Shown here: one piece after another, positions 17,422 through 28,500 of the stretch
How positions within the stretch are numbered: the stretch's first letter is position 1
Layout: every line of letters begins with the position of its first letter
Assembly: GCA_026982695.1 (NCBI GenBank)
Contig: JALSGS010000034.1
Location: 310,001-374,000, forward strand
Reading direction: 5' to 3'
DNA length: 64,000 nucleotides
Source of the DNA: Saprospiraceae bacterium
GTDB lineage: Bacteria > Bacteroidota > Bacteroidia > Chitinophagales > Saprospiraceae
Made by a program: the position numbers and the translations under genes
The notes under the pieces: generated by a model
Told to the model about the DNA's origin: nothing
Database searches by the model: none
What the model saw: only the letters and a program-made list of their open reading frames with translations

Positions 17422-17793
17422 TTAGAAGGGCAAATCTCCAAAGTCCGTCATATTGGCTGGCTCATCAGCGGCGGAGGGGAAATGTTCATCGGTGGGCGGA
17501 GGCTCATCAGTGGGAGCCGTGTGTGGTGTAGCAGGTTCGATGCGCCATGCATTGAGGTTAGTGAAGTACTTTCCGTTCCATTCGCGCCCCCGTAAGTCAA
17601 AGTGAACTTTGATCATGTCGCCCTCTTCGTACTTGTCAATAAGGGCACATCGATCTTGAGTGAGTTGAAATTTGACGTACTGAGGATATTGCCCGCTCTC
17701 TATCAATAGCACAAATTCGCGTGCTTGAAAAGTTTGGGTCTTCACTTCTGTATCGAATTTCTTGTGCAGCTTGCCAGTAACTTCGAACGACAT
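17422..17793 (-). CDS. DUF3127 protein with an SSB-like C-terminal tip
   Basis: 123 residues from the ATG at 17793 (MSFEVTGKLHKKFDT); the frame is open to 17826, but the promoter places the transcript start there. Residues 1-85 form a compact beta-rich domain (QTFQAREFVLLIE, YPQYVKFQL, GDMIKVHFDLRGREW, YFTNLNAWRIE) of the Bacteroidota family DUF3127, which looks like an OB fold. A Pro/Thr/Glu-rich linker follows, and the protein ends MTDFGDLPF, very close to the acidic tip of single-stranded DNA-binding protein SSB that docks repair proteins. A role in DNA or RNA binding is inference. gyrB is divergent from it across a 244-base gap. Confidence 0.85.
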   Translation of the reverse strand: MSFEVTGKLHKKFDTEVKTQTFQAREFVLLIESGQYPQYVKFQLTQDRCALIDKYEEGDMIKVHFDLRGREWNGKYFTNLNAWRIEPATPHTAPTDEPPPTDEHFPSAADEPANMTDFGDLPF

Positions 17794-17831
17794 GGAACAA
17801 TGTTTAAGTGGACATATGGAAAGCAATATAG

Positions 17832-17839
17832 CAAAGGTA
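17832..17839 (-). promoter_or_regulatory. -7 promoter box TACCTTTG of the DUF3127 gene
   Basis: CAAAGGTA on the plus strand, an exact box on the minus strand. Predicted start near 17825, 32 bases upstream of the chosen ATG at 17793 and inside the longer open frame. Confidence 0.7.
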
Positions 17840-17887
17840 GCAAAATTCTACCCTTGGCAGAGGTGTGTGGTGAGGACTTGCCCCTAA

Positions 17888-20005
<2,118 letters not shown>

Positions 20006-20028
20006 TGGCTACAGGTGTGCAGCTTTTG

Positions 20029-20373
20029 CTACCACAGCAGTTCTTCGTCTGCATCCTCGTCGAGTGGCGGCGATTGATAGCGCTGTCGGGTGGCCAGTCG
20101 TTCCTTTTGCCGCTCTAGTACAAGACGGGCCAATGCGATATTGGCTGGTTGTGGTTGGTCGAGCGAAAGTGCTTGGGCAATTTTCTCTTCTGCAATGTCG
20201 TTGCGGTATAGCAAGCTAAAGAGGTATTCGGGATTGTGAGTGGCTAGATAGGCAATCCGATCGGCCAACAGTTGTAATAGTTGAGCTTCGGCAAAAGGAG
20301 CTTCGCACTCTAATTCGAAACTGCATGCTACCAGCGCGCTGAGCGCATCTGATGTATGTTCTTGGTCACTCAT
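20029..20373 (-). CDS. Small conserved-type protein of unknown function, coupled to the GT-C-like gene
   Basis: 114 residues from the ATG at 20373, which overlaps the stop of the upstream membrane protein gene by eight bases; longer in-frame starts would lie inside that gene. The protein is mostly helical (AEAQLLQLLADRIAYLATHN, then YLFSLLYRNDIAEEKIAQAL) and ends in an acidic tail (DEDADEELLW). I do not recognise a named domain. The overlap argues that it is real and co-translated with the membrane protein, but a role in the glycan pathway is guesswork. Confidence 0.7.
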   Translation of the reverse strand: MSDQEHTSDALSALVACSFELECEAPFAEAQLLQLLADRIAYLATHNPEYLFSLLYRNDIAEEKIAQALSLDQPQPANIALARLVLERQKERLATRQRYQSPPLDEDADEELLW

Positions 20374-22036
20374 GAGATCGAATATCGTCAGGCCAATCAA
20401 AGATACGCCACTTTGGTCCATCCGAATAGATCCACACAGCTTGTAGAGGCTTTTTCTTCCATTCGAGCTGGTAGCTGCGTCCTTTTTTGCGAAAGCGATA
20501 CCATTCATTCTCGTAATTGGCCGCGCCGATACCGTTGTGCCACCACCAGTTGCCCCATTGGTTGAGTGTCACGGTGAGCGTGTCTGCCTGTGCTCTGACG
20601 GTCACTCCTTCGTCGGGGTGGTTCATGTTGAACATGGCCACCTGGTGTATTTGTCCCGATACCTTTTTGCTGCCCAAGGCTTCGACAGCTGCACGTACCA
20701 TAATGCTTTTCTTCGAATAGTCTTTAAACACGAAGATACCGTTGTAGTTGTCGGGACAGGCCAAGACAAAAACATGGGGAGATTGGTGCCAGCGGAAGTC
20801 CGCAATCAGACTGGCATATACAGCTTGAGCCTCTTGCCAGTGGCGAATGGTGGGGGCTAATAGCCAAAGCGAAAGCAATAAGTAGAGCGAACTACTTATT
20901 TGAGCAAAACGGTGCCCAAGCCACGCCATAGCTGAAAAAAGCGCCATGACAAAGAAAGCAGAAGCGAAATAGCCATATCGATCGTTTTCCACTTGTAGCA
21001 TCCAAGCGTGATACAGATTGGCCACAGGTGCTAAAGCAGCAAAAAAGGCCCACAGTGTCAGGCCTGATAGTTGCCAAATAGGGTGCCATTTGCGAAAGCG
21101 CCATAGAAAGTAGATAAGTATGGCCAGGCCGATCGCGGTGGCAGGCCACAACCACTCGCCTTGATGCCACAGCTGCCAAAAGACCTCTTTGTAATGCCAC
21201 TGCCAATGTCGTGAGTATGCCAAGTACTTGCCCAAATAGCGAAAGAGATTGCCAAAAATAAGTGTCCAGTCAGTGCGTAGGTGCACGTCGGCACCGTAGT
21301 GCCCTACCCATTGGCCTAGTGTGAGCCGGTTGAGCCACAGCCAGCTAGCCACAATCAGCAGGTGCACACCACTCACAAGGATTAGCCACTGCTTCCAAGG
21401 CCATTTTTTTGCCAGTGCTAAGCCCGACGAAAAGATCAGTGCGATGAGTGGAAAGCTCAGCGATAGCTCGAGTGTGAAGAGAGATGCTGCAAACAACAGA
21501 TGGCTCAATAAAAGCCATCTCATATGTTGCCTTTCGGCAAACACCAATAATGCACGCAAAGATAAGAGTAAGAGGCAGGTAGTGAGTAGATAGTGCATAC
21601 ATGCTTTCCACACTACGGCTTCTGTCTGATAGGGGTTTAATAAAAAGGCCAGTGCTACTACTGCGGTCAGCCAACGAGGTGCAGTCTGCGCGGTGAAAAG
21701 TCGCCACAATTGGGCCCATACGGTTGCTACTAAATAGGCATTGGTGGCATGGAGCAGCACAAACCATATGTACCAGATAGTGCCGTTGAGGCCTGCCAAT
21801 TGGTAAATACCGTAAAAAAAGGCGTGGAACAGCTGATGGTGCCCTTCGTAACCAAAGCTGTGCCACACATCAGCCCAGCTGCCTGCGTCGAAACGGTTCT
21901 TCCATCCTAAAAAGTCGGCATAGAAACCAGCATCACGTGTGGGGTAGTAACACAACAGTGCGGCTATGGCCAAGAGCACCCAATAGATCAATGTGTTTTT
22001 TCTCTTGAGCCAAAGCCTCTGATATATTGCAGCCAT
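20366..22036 (-). CDS. Multi-pass membrane protein, GT-C glycosyltransferase-like
   Basis: 556 residues from the ATG at 22036, which lies 49 bases inside the upstream glycosyltransferase gene; starts further up would overlap more. About ten to eleven hydrophobic helices occupy residues 15-410, followed by a C-terminal soluble region of about 140 residues rich in Trp and Tyr. The first extracytoplasmic loop begins YPTRDAGFYADFLGWKNRF, with acidic residues where GT-C enzymes have their catalytic site, and FLLNPYQTEAVVWKACMHYL resembles the TMTC/PMT-like group that uses lipid-linked sugars. With the GT2 gene upstream it may transfer a polyprenyl-phosphate sugar outside the cytoplasm. Acceptor and sugar are unknown. 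Confidence 0.78.
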   Translation of the reverse strand: MAAIYQRLWLKRKNTLIYWVLLAIAALLCYYPTRDAGFYADFLGWKNRFDAGSWADVWHSFGYEGHHQLFHAFFYGIYQLAGLNGTIWYIWFVLLHATNAYLVATVWAQLWRLFTAQTAPRWLTAVVALAFLLNPYQTEAVVWKACMHYLLTTCLLLLSLRALLVFAERQHMRWLLLSHLLFAASLFTLELSLSFPLIALIFSSGLALAKKWPWKQWLILVSGVHLLIVASWLWLNRLTLGQWVGHYGADVHLRTDWTLIFGNLFRYLGKYLAYSRHWQWHYKEVFWQLWHQGEWLWPATAIGLAILIYFLWRFRKWHPIWQLSGLTLWAFFAALAPVANLYHAWMLQVENDRYGYFASAFFVMALFSAMAWLGHRFAQISSSLYLLLSLWLLAPTIRHWQEAQAVYASLIADFRWHQSPHVFVLACPDNYNGIFVFKDYSKKSIMVRAAVEALGSKKVSGQIHQVAMFNMNHPDEGVTVRAQADTLTVTLNQWGNWWWHNGIGAANYENEWYRFRKKGRSYQLEWKKKPLQAVWIYSDGPKWRIFDWPDDIRSHE

Positions 22037-22737
22037 AGGTCGAGAAAGTTGTAGAGCTCTTGAGTAAGCATGCGCATGTTGAGTGGTGTGAAGTGTAGGT
22101 CGGTTCGCAAGCTTACTTCCTGCCATTCGATGCGTAAGTCGGAGAGATGATGGGCCAAAAGCAAGAATTCCAGGTCGAATAAATATCGATTTGTTGTTGT
22201 CTGCAAAAAGATAGCTCTACCCTTCTGATTAAAAGCCTTGAGCCCCGTTTGTGTGTCGCTATGCGGTAATCTGAATAGCAGGCGAATGCCCAAACGCAAT
22301 CCCCTTGACACCCACTTGCGCAAGAAAGGTACTTGGTTGTAGTGAGCTTTCCCTTTGACGCCAGCAATTATGTCAGGAGCCTGAGGCTGAATGAGCGTAC
22401 GCGCCATAGTTGCCATGCTGGCAAGCTCGAATGGGAAGTCAATATCGGTATACATGTAAAAATCGGATTTGCAGTGGTATACGCCGTAGCGTATGGCTGC
22501 GCCTTTACCGTAATTGTGACTGAAGAAATAATATCGGATTTGGGGCCAGTGCTTGGCCAAATACTTGAATTGATCTGGATGGGTAGTGGCTGAAGGTCCA
22601 TCTACGATGATTACAGGTATGAGCGCATATTGGGGTAAGGCTGTCTCTAAGGCTCTCACTTTCTCGTCAAATAAGAGATGCCATCCAGAAGGCGGATGAT
22701 AGCAAGGTACTATGAGTGCGAGCGTCGGTTTTGCCAT
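21988..22737 (-). CDS. Family 2 glycosyltransferase, dolichol/polyprenyl-phosphate sugar synthase type
   Basis: 249 residues. GT-A fold: LALIVPCYHPPSGW at the N-terminus, VIIVDGPSATTHPDQF, SHNYGKGAAIRYGVYHCKSD, and the metal-binding DxD block YMYTDIDFPFE (about residues 95-105); TQTGLKAFNQKGRAIF and YLFDLEFLLLAHH are typical of DPM1-like enzymes that make polyprenyl-phosphate sugars. No membrane helix. First gene of a three-gene operon whose second member overlaps it by 49 bases. A near-match to the -7 box, CATATTTG, lies at 22742-22749. Confidence 0.88.
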   Translation of the reverse strand: MAKPTLALIVPCYHPPSGWHLLFDEKVRALETALPQYALIPVIIVDGPSATTHPDQFKYLAKHWPQIRYYFFSHNYGKGAAIRYGVYHCKSDFYMYTDIDFPFELASMATMARTLIQPQAPDIIAGVKGKAHYNQVPFLRKWVSRGLRLGIRLLFRLPHSDTQTGLKAFNQKGRAIFLQTTTNRYLFDLEFLLLAHHLSDLRIEWQEVSLRTDLHFTPLNMRMLTQELYNFLDLWLQYIRGFGSREKTH

Positions 22738-22844
22738 TGCGCAAATATGCTATGTTCTTTTTCTACATTATTGTAAAAATATTTTTGTCCGTTTAGCTCT
22801 TTCTACTAAAGGCCATGGCGGATATAGTAGTGTGGCGTTTGTCC

Positions 22845-22852
22845 TACCTTTG
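22845..22852 (+). promoter_or_regulatory. -7 promoter box TACCTTTG of the transaldolase gene
   Basis: Exact TAnnTTTG match; predicted start near 22859, 31 bases upstream of the ATG at 22890. A second exact box (TATTTTTG, 22780-22787) in AT-rich sequence could be an upstream promoter. Confidence 0.7.
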
Positions 22853-22889
22853 TGCTCATCATTTTGCATGTTAAAAATCCACATGTGGT

Positions 22890-23549
22890 ATGAAAATTTT
22901 CATTGATACAGCTAATATTGAACAGATCCGGCAGGTTCATGAGCTTGGTATTCTGGATGGGGTTACCACTAATCCTTCTTTGATGGCTAAAGAAGGTATC
23001 AAAGGCGAAGCAGCTATTGGGGCACATTATAAGGCCATTTGCGAGTTGGTTGATGGCGATGTGAGTGCTGAAGTAATCAGTACAGATTTTGAGGGTATGA
23101 TTCGCGAGGGGCAGGAGTTGGCCCATATAGCGGACAATATTGTGGTGAAAGTGCCAATGACTCCCGATGGGGTAAAAGCCCTGAGTTGGTTTCGCGCCCA
23201 GGGCATTCGTACTAACTGCACTTTGGTGTTTTCGGCTGCTCAGGCATTGTTGGCAGCTAAGGCTGGAGCTACCTATGTATCGCCATTTATCGGGCGGATC
23301 GATGACATCAACTGGGAAGGTATGGATCTGATACGTCAGATTGCGGAACTGTATGCAGTACAAGGGTTCGAAACGGAGATTTTGGCAGCTTCCATTCGCA
23401 GCTCGAAACACATTGCACAAGCTGCACTGGCAGGTGCTGATGTGGTGACTTGCCCGTTAGCGACCATCCTGGGCCTGTTCAAGCATCCGCTCACAGACAT
23501 TGGCTTAGAGAAGTTCTTGGCTGATCATCACAAGGCCCAGCAGAGCTGA
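22890..23549 (+). CDS. tal: Transaldolase, small Fsa/TalC type
   Basis: 219 residues, the short single-domain TIM barrel form. The start [15 protein letters not shown] and [14 protein letters not shown] are diagnostic; the Schiff-base lysine is in [13 protein letters not shown] (about residue 88), and [20 protein letters not shown] and [11 protein letters not shown] follow. The family splits into true transaldolases of the pentose phosphate pathway and fructose-6-phosphate aldolases; the length and motif KVPMTPDG fit transaldolase, which is the likelier role in a bacterium with no other pentose phosphate gene in view. It is convergent with the TPR gene (14-base gap). Confidence 0.93.
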   Translation: MKIFIDTANIEQIRQVHELGILDGVTTNPSLMAKEGIKGEAAIGAHYKAICELVDGDVSAEVISTDFEGMIREGQELAHIADNIVVKVPMTPDGVKALSWFRAQGIRTNCTLVFSAAQALLAAKAGATYVSPFIGRIDDINWEGMDLIRQIAELYAVQGFETEILAASIRSSKHIAQAALAGADVVTCPLATILGLFKHPLTDIGLEKFLADHHKAQQS

Positions 23550-23563
23550 TTGTCTTTTGTGCT

Positions 23564-25366
23564 TCAGATGCTGTCGCCTCGCAGTTGTCGATATCGCTTG
23601 CGCGCCTCTACAGCCAAGATGCTGCTGGGATAATCGAGGAAGAGCTTTTCATATAGCTCCATGGCCTTGTCTGGTTGGTTGAGTACCTGGTCGTAGAGTT
23701 GTGCCAGCTCGTAAAGTGCATTGTCGGCTCTGATTTCCTCAGGATGTTGTTCGATGATTTGCCGATACATGCTGATGGCCTGGTCGTGTTGACGCAATTT
23801 GGTGTAGAGATGTGCTTTGGCATAGAGTACGTCGTCTTGGAGCGAATGATCGGGGAATTTTTGGAGCAGGGTGTCGAGTTTGGCGAAAGCCTCATCGAAG
23901 CGATTCTGAAAGGTGAGTAGCTCTGCTTGTGCATAGAGTTGTAGCGATTCTGCCGTAGTGTCTAGCCCGAGGTTGTCCATGATGAATACAGAGAGGTCGA
24001 TGGCATCGTTGGCAATTAGTTTCGAGGTAGAGGCTTTAAGTACTTTGCATTGGGCCTGTGCCCACTCAAAGTCGCCGATATAGTAGGAGAGCTTAGCATT
24101 GCGCAGGCGAGCTTCATGGCCTAGGCGATCTTCTTTGAATGCTTTATCCACTTGGCTATACAGCAGTGTGGCTTCCCACACATCGCCAGTCGTGAGGTAC
24201 AAGTCGCCTAAGCGCAGTTTGGCTTCGCCTAATAGTTGGGGTTTTAGCCCGGGCAATTGTACGACTTGTTTTAAGATTTCTATGGCTTTGGGCAGGTTGT
24301 GCAAGTAGTTGGCTTGCAACTCGCTAAGCTCCATCATGATTTCTGCAGTAGCGGTATTTCGGCCAAACTCATCGAGAAAGGAAATATAGGCGGCTTCTAA
24401 TGTGAGCAGGTCGTCCTCATTCCACTGATAACCACTGACCAACTGCTCTCTGCGGGCCCTGAGGGCTTCGCGTTTGGCATCTACGTAGAAGGTAGAGGCA
24501 GGGCCTTTTTCATTTACGATGTACTCGAAAGCGGCGATGGCGGCATCCCAGGCGCCATCGAGTGCAGCAATACGGCCTAAGCGGTACACGCGACCTCCAT
24601 TGCCATCGAGTCGCTTGTCGAGTGCTTTGGCTTGGCGCAGTGCATTGAGATAGTCGCCTTTTTGAATAAATAGCCAACTGAGTAATTCGACGAAGTGAAT
24701 AGCATCCTTGTCTTGTTGGATGCGCTGATAGAGTTGTCTTTGTAAGATAGACAGGTCTTCGTCATCTTTGAGATAGCGCTGTAGCAGCGATTGAATGTTA
24801 TTGAGGCGTGCGGGATTCATCGAAAGGCTGTTCAAATAGTGCGTGATCATCATTTCTACATTGCCCATGCGCCGGTACAACTCGGCCAAGTTGTAAGAAA
24901 ACACGTAGGGCTTTTTAAGCAATTCACTTCCGCGTTCATAGGCCTTGATGGCGTAGTCGTATTTGCGCAGCGAAGTAAAGGCACTGGCTATGCGCGTAAT
25001 GCCAAATTGGTCGGCAGGCATTTTGCGCAATGCTTCGGCATAGTACCTTTCAGCTTCTTCCAACTGGTATTGCTGTTCTTTTAAGTAGCCCAGTGTAACA
25101 TATAATTTGACGCGCTCGGGATGGCGCTTCAGCTCCTTACGGATGGCCTTTTCGGCCGTATCGTACTGGCCAATGGCCATGAGGGCTTGTACATGTCGGT
25201 CGAAGTAAAATTCTTGACGAGGGTTGGCTTCGTAGAGTTTTTTATAGAGCGAAGCTGCTTTTTCGTACTCGCCATTGAGATAGTATTGTTGAGCAAGTTG
25301 GGCTTCTTGCCCTTGTGCCGTTAGGCCTATAACCAATGCAGCGACGATTGCAATAAACTTCATCAT
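23564..25366 (-). CDS. Exported tetratricopeptide-repeat protein
   Basis: 600 residues from ATG-ATG at 25366/25363; the frame runs further up but the promoter at 25397-25404 excludes it. MMKFIAIVAALVIGLTAQGQ is a signal peptide, so the protein acts in the periplasm or at the outer membrane. TPR units are visible throughout: AQQYYLNGEYEKAASLYKKL (from about residue 25), YDTAEKAIRKELKRHPERVK, LEEAERYYAEALRKMP, RKYDYAIKAYERGSELL, then a looser middle part and again DHSLQDDVLYAKAHLYTKLR and PDKAMELYEKLFLDYPSSIL. It may be a scaffold for the cell envelope; the T9SS surface unit lies directly upstream, on the same strand, but a separate promoter drives this gene. Confidence 0.85.
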   Translation of the reverse strand: MMKFIAIVAALVIGLTAQGQEAQLAQQYYLNGEYEKAASLYKKLYEANPRQEFYFDRHVQALMAIGQYDTAEKAIRKELKRHPERVKLYVTLGYLKEQQYQLEEAERYYAEALRKMPADQFGITRIASAFTSLRKYDYAIKAYERGSELLKKPYVFSYNLAELYRRMGNVEMMITHYLNSLSMNPARLNNIQSLLQRYLKDDEDLSILQRQLYQRIQQDKDAIHFVELLSWLFIQKGDYLNALRQAKALDKRLDGNGGRVYRLGRIAALDGAWDAAIAAFEYIVNEKGPASTFYVDAKREALRARREQLVSGYQWNEDDLLTLEAAYISFLDEFGRNTATAEIMMELSELQANYLHNLPKAIEILKQVVQLPGLKPQLLGEAKLRLGDLYLTTGDVWEATLLYSQVDKAFKEDRLGHEARLRNAKLSYYIGDFEWAQAQCKVLKASTSKLIANDAIDLSVFIMDNLGLDTTAESLQLYAQAELLTFQNRFDEAFAKLDTLLQKFPDHSLQDDVLYAKAHLYTKLRQHDQAISMYRQIIEQHPEEIRADNALYELAQLYDQVLNQPDKAMELYEKLFLDYPSSILAVEARKRYRQLRGDSI

Positions 25367-25396
25367 GCAGCTAAGATTGTACGTAGGGTAGAATGG

Positions 25397-25404
25397 CAAA
25401 GGTA
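25397..25404 (-). promoter_or_regulatory. -7 promoter box TACCTTTG of the TPR gene
   Basis: Plus strand CAAAGGTA. Predicted start near 25390, 24 bases before the ATG at 25366. TTGG on the minus strand (25422-25425) lies 17 bases upstream as a possible -33 box. Confidence 0.7.
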
Positions 25405-25547
25405 TTTCGATAGGTTTTGAGCCAACTACAGATTCGAAACGCTCCACTTGTGCGAAAGTTGCTCCAATTTTTACACAGAAAACAATTGGATCCGACACAT
25501 CATCAGTATCAGATCCAAAATGAAGAGTCGCGATACAGAGGCAGATT

Positions 25548-28500
25548 TTATCGGATTAGGGTTACATTGCCCTTTTTGAAAAACATGCCGCCATTGTAAC
25601 ACTGAGCTTTTACGTAATAGCCATAGGTGTCGGGGGGTAGTTGTTGACCTTGGAAGGTGCCATCCCATCCTTCGTTGGGATTGGTGGTTTCAAATAGCTT
25701 TTGTCCCCATCTGTTGTACACTTGGAAGCTAAGCGATTCGATGTTATAGCCGCGCACATAAAGCACGTCATTATAGCCATCGCCATTTGGCGTAAAGGCC
25801 GTAGGAATGAAGATAACGGGCTCGTCGCAGTCGGGGTTGAGCACGACCACCTGTACCGTATCATTGGCCATACATCCTACGGCGTTGTTTACTTCTACTA
25901 CGTACTGAGTCGTTTGTGATGGCGTAGCAATGGGGTTGTACACATCGTTTCGGTTTAGTGTTTCTGTGGGATACCAGTAGTAATTCCAGAGGGGATTGAA
26001 GGTGGCTTCGAGCTGGCTATTGGGGTCGCGACCCAACAGTAGTGTGTCTGGCGTAGCGGTAGCTTCTAATTCCAGCTCGAGGTTGAAGTAATATACCTGA
26101 GTAGAGGCTGTGTCCGCACATCCGTAGCTGTTCCATGCGGCTACTGTGTAAATGGTGTTGCTGTCGGGTTGAATAGTAGGGTTCGGTACGTCAGAGGGAT
26201 AGAGGGTGCCGTCGTCGGGCCACCATTGATATTGCAGTTGTTCGTCAGGTGTGAGGTTGATAGCCATGAGTTGCATAGGGCCAGCTTCAGCACAGAAGTT
26301 GATTTCAGCAGGCAATTCAATTTCTACGGGATGGCTGCGCACATCGAGCCAAGCGGTATCCTGGCACCCCAGGTCATCCGTAGCTATTACAGCAAAGATA
26401 TGGTCGTCCGTAGGCGTCACGGTGAGTTGTGGCTGATCGCCTAAACGCACTTCCCAGTTGGGTAGCTCATACCAAGCAAAATCTACAGGTACAGCTGTTT
26501 GAGCACTCAGCACAATGGGAGTCCAATCGCACAGTACAGTATCGGGTTGCGCACTTAGCTCAATGGGCGGGTTTACTTGAACCCATACTTGACGCACTGC
26601 TTGGCATGTGTCGGTGCCATAAGCCGAAGTAATAGTGACGCTATATAGCTGCGAGCTATTCAATGTGGCTACTGGATTGTGCGACAGTGAGTCATTGAGC
26701 CCTGTGGTTGGCGACCACTGATAGTGAATGGCTGCATTGCCATTGGGATTGAGTGGCGTGGGGATACCAGGACAGACGCGCACGAACGTGTCCACTACAG
26801 CATCGAATTCGTAAGTCAATAGGCTAATGGTGTCGGTGAGGCTACAGCCAAATTGGTTCACCACGTGAAGCGCAATCCATGTTTGGCCGGTGTCGGGTGC
26901 TAGTAGGAGATAAGGGCTGTCGGTGGGTCCAATGATTGTACCTACCCCCCATGCGCTCCATTCGTATTGCAAGGTATCACCGCTATCCATGTTTTGCGTC
27001 TCGATCAAGTATTCAGGTACAGGGCAAGATGCCAGCTCTGTGGGGTATTCCAAGTCGAGAATGCCGTTTACTACGTGCACTGAGTCTACTTTTTGACAAC
27101 CGTGCACATCTGTAGCTTCTACGTAATACCATGCGGCTTCGTTAGGGAGCGCTTCTATGAGAGCGGTAGTACCTATGGTGTCTCCCACTGTCGTCCAAAT
27201 GTAGGTTACGGGTAAGTTAGCTGTAGCTTGCAGTAATACGGGGCCCTTGCACGAGATCGTGTCGGGGCCTGCATCTACGACAATTTCTGGCCAGATGGAT
27301 ACACGTACTGAGTCGATGCTTTTGCAGCCAAATTGATTGTCGGTAGAGAGAATAAACCATGCGGTACCTGGCTGTGCTTGAGCGATGATTTGTGGTTGTT
27401 CAGGATCACTCAAAATTTGACCTGTACCCGTTGCGATCCACGAGTAGCTAAGTTGGTCGCCAGGGTCGAGATTAGTGGCACTGATAGAAAAGGTATCCTC
27501 CATACAGGCTTCAAAGTCTGGCGTGAGTGCAAGTTCTATAATGCCATTGGTGACCAGCACCGAGTCGGTTGCGCTGCAACCGTGCACATCAGTGGCTTCG
27601 AGGTAATACCATGCCTGCTCAGCTGGCAGTACTTCTATAGAAGATGTCTGACCAATGAGGTCTCCTTGCGCGTCGTACCACGCGTATTGTACAGCTAAGT
27701 TGGACAAGGCCATCAGTGTGACAGGCCCATCACATGCGATCTGATGGGGGCCAGCATCTACCGATATGGCTTCATATGTTTGTATCGCTACAGTGTCGAG
27801 CCCAATACATCCATATTGGTTTTCTGCCATTACGACAAACCACGACATGCCTGGCAAGGCTTGAATACTTACCTGTGGCAAATTTGGGTCAGAGAGGATA
27901 AGCCCTTGGCCTAACGCCGTCCATTGATAATTGAGCTGATCGCCACTGTCCAAATTGCTTACTGACAGGACAAGCGAGTCTACTACACATGTAGCTATAT
28001 CTTCGCTGGCTTCAATATCTACGATGCCGTTGATGACATGTACCGTGTCAAAAGCTGTACAGCCGAATGCATCAGACACTTGTACGATGTAATCTTCTTC
28101 CTCTGATGGGAGTACACTTACAAAGGGTGCATTGCTCAATAGCGTGCCATCGGCATCGTACCATTGGTACTGGATAGCTTGTATGCCTACTGCATTGAGC
28201 AATACAGGTCCATCACATGCAATGCGGTCGGGGCCTGCATCTACTTGAACTTGTTGAGGTACAAAAACGGTAACTGTGCGTTCTAGTACGCAGGTGTCAG
28301 CACTTACATTGGTAATGGCTACTGTGTAGGTAGTCGTTTGGGTAGGCCAAGCCAATGGATTAGGTGCATGGGGGTCACTGAGGTTGTAATTGGGCGTCCA
28401 TTCATATTGGTAGGAAGGATTGGCTTGGGGGTAGAGTTGGGCTGTGTCGCCCAAGCAAAGGGTGATTTGCTCTACGAGATTTACTTCGGTAAAATCGATT

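Noticed and set aside
22806-23420. 204-codon minus-strand frame opposite transaldolase
   Set aside because: The plus strand encodes a complete transaldolase; this is a shadow.
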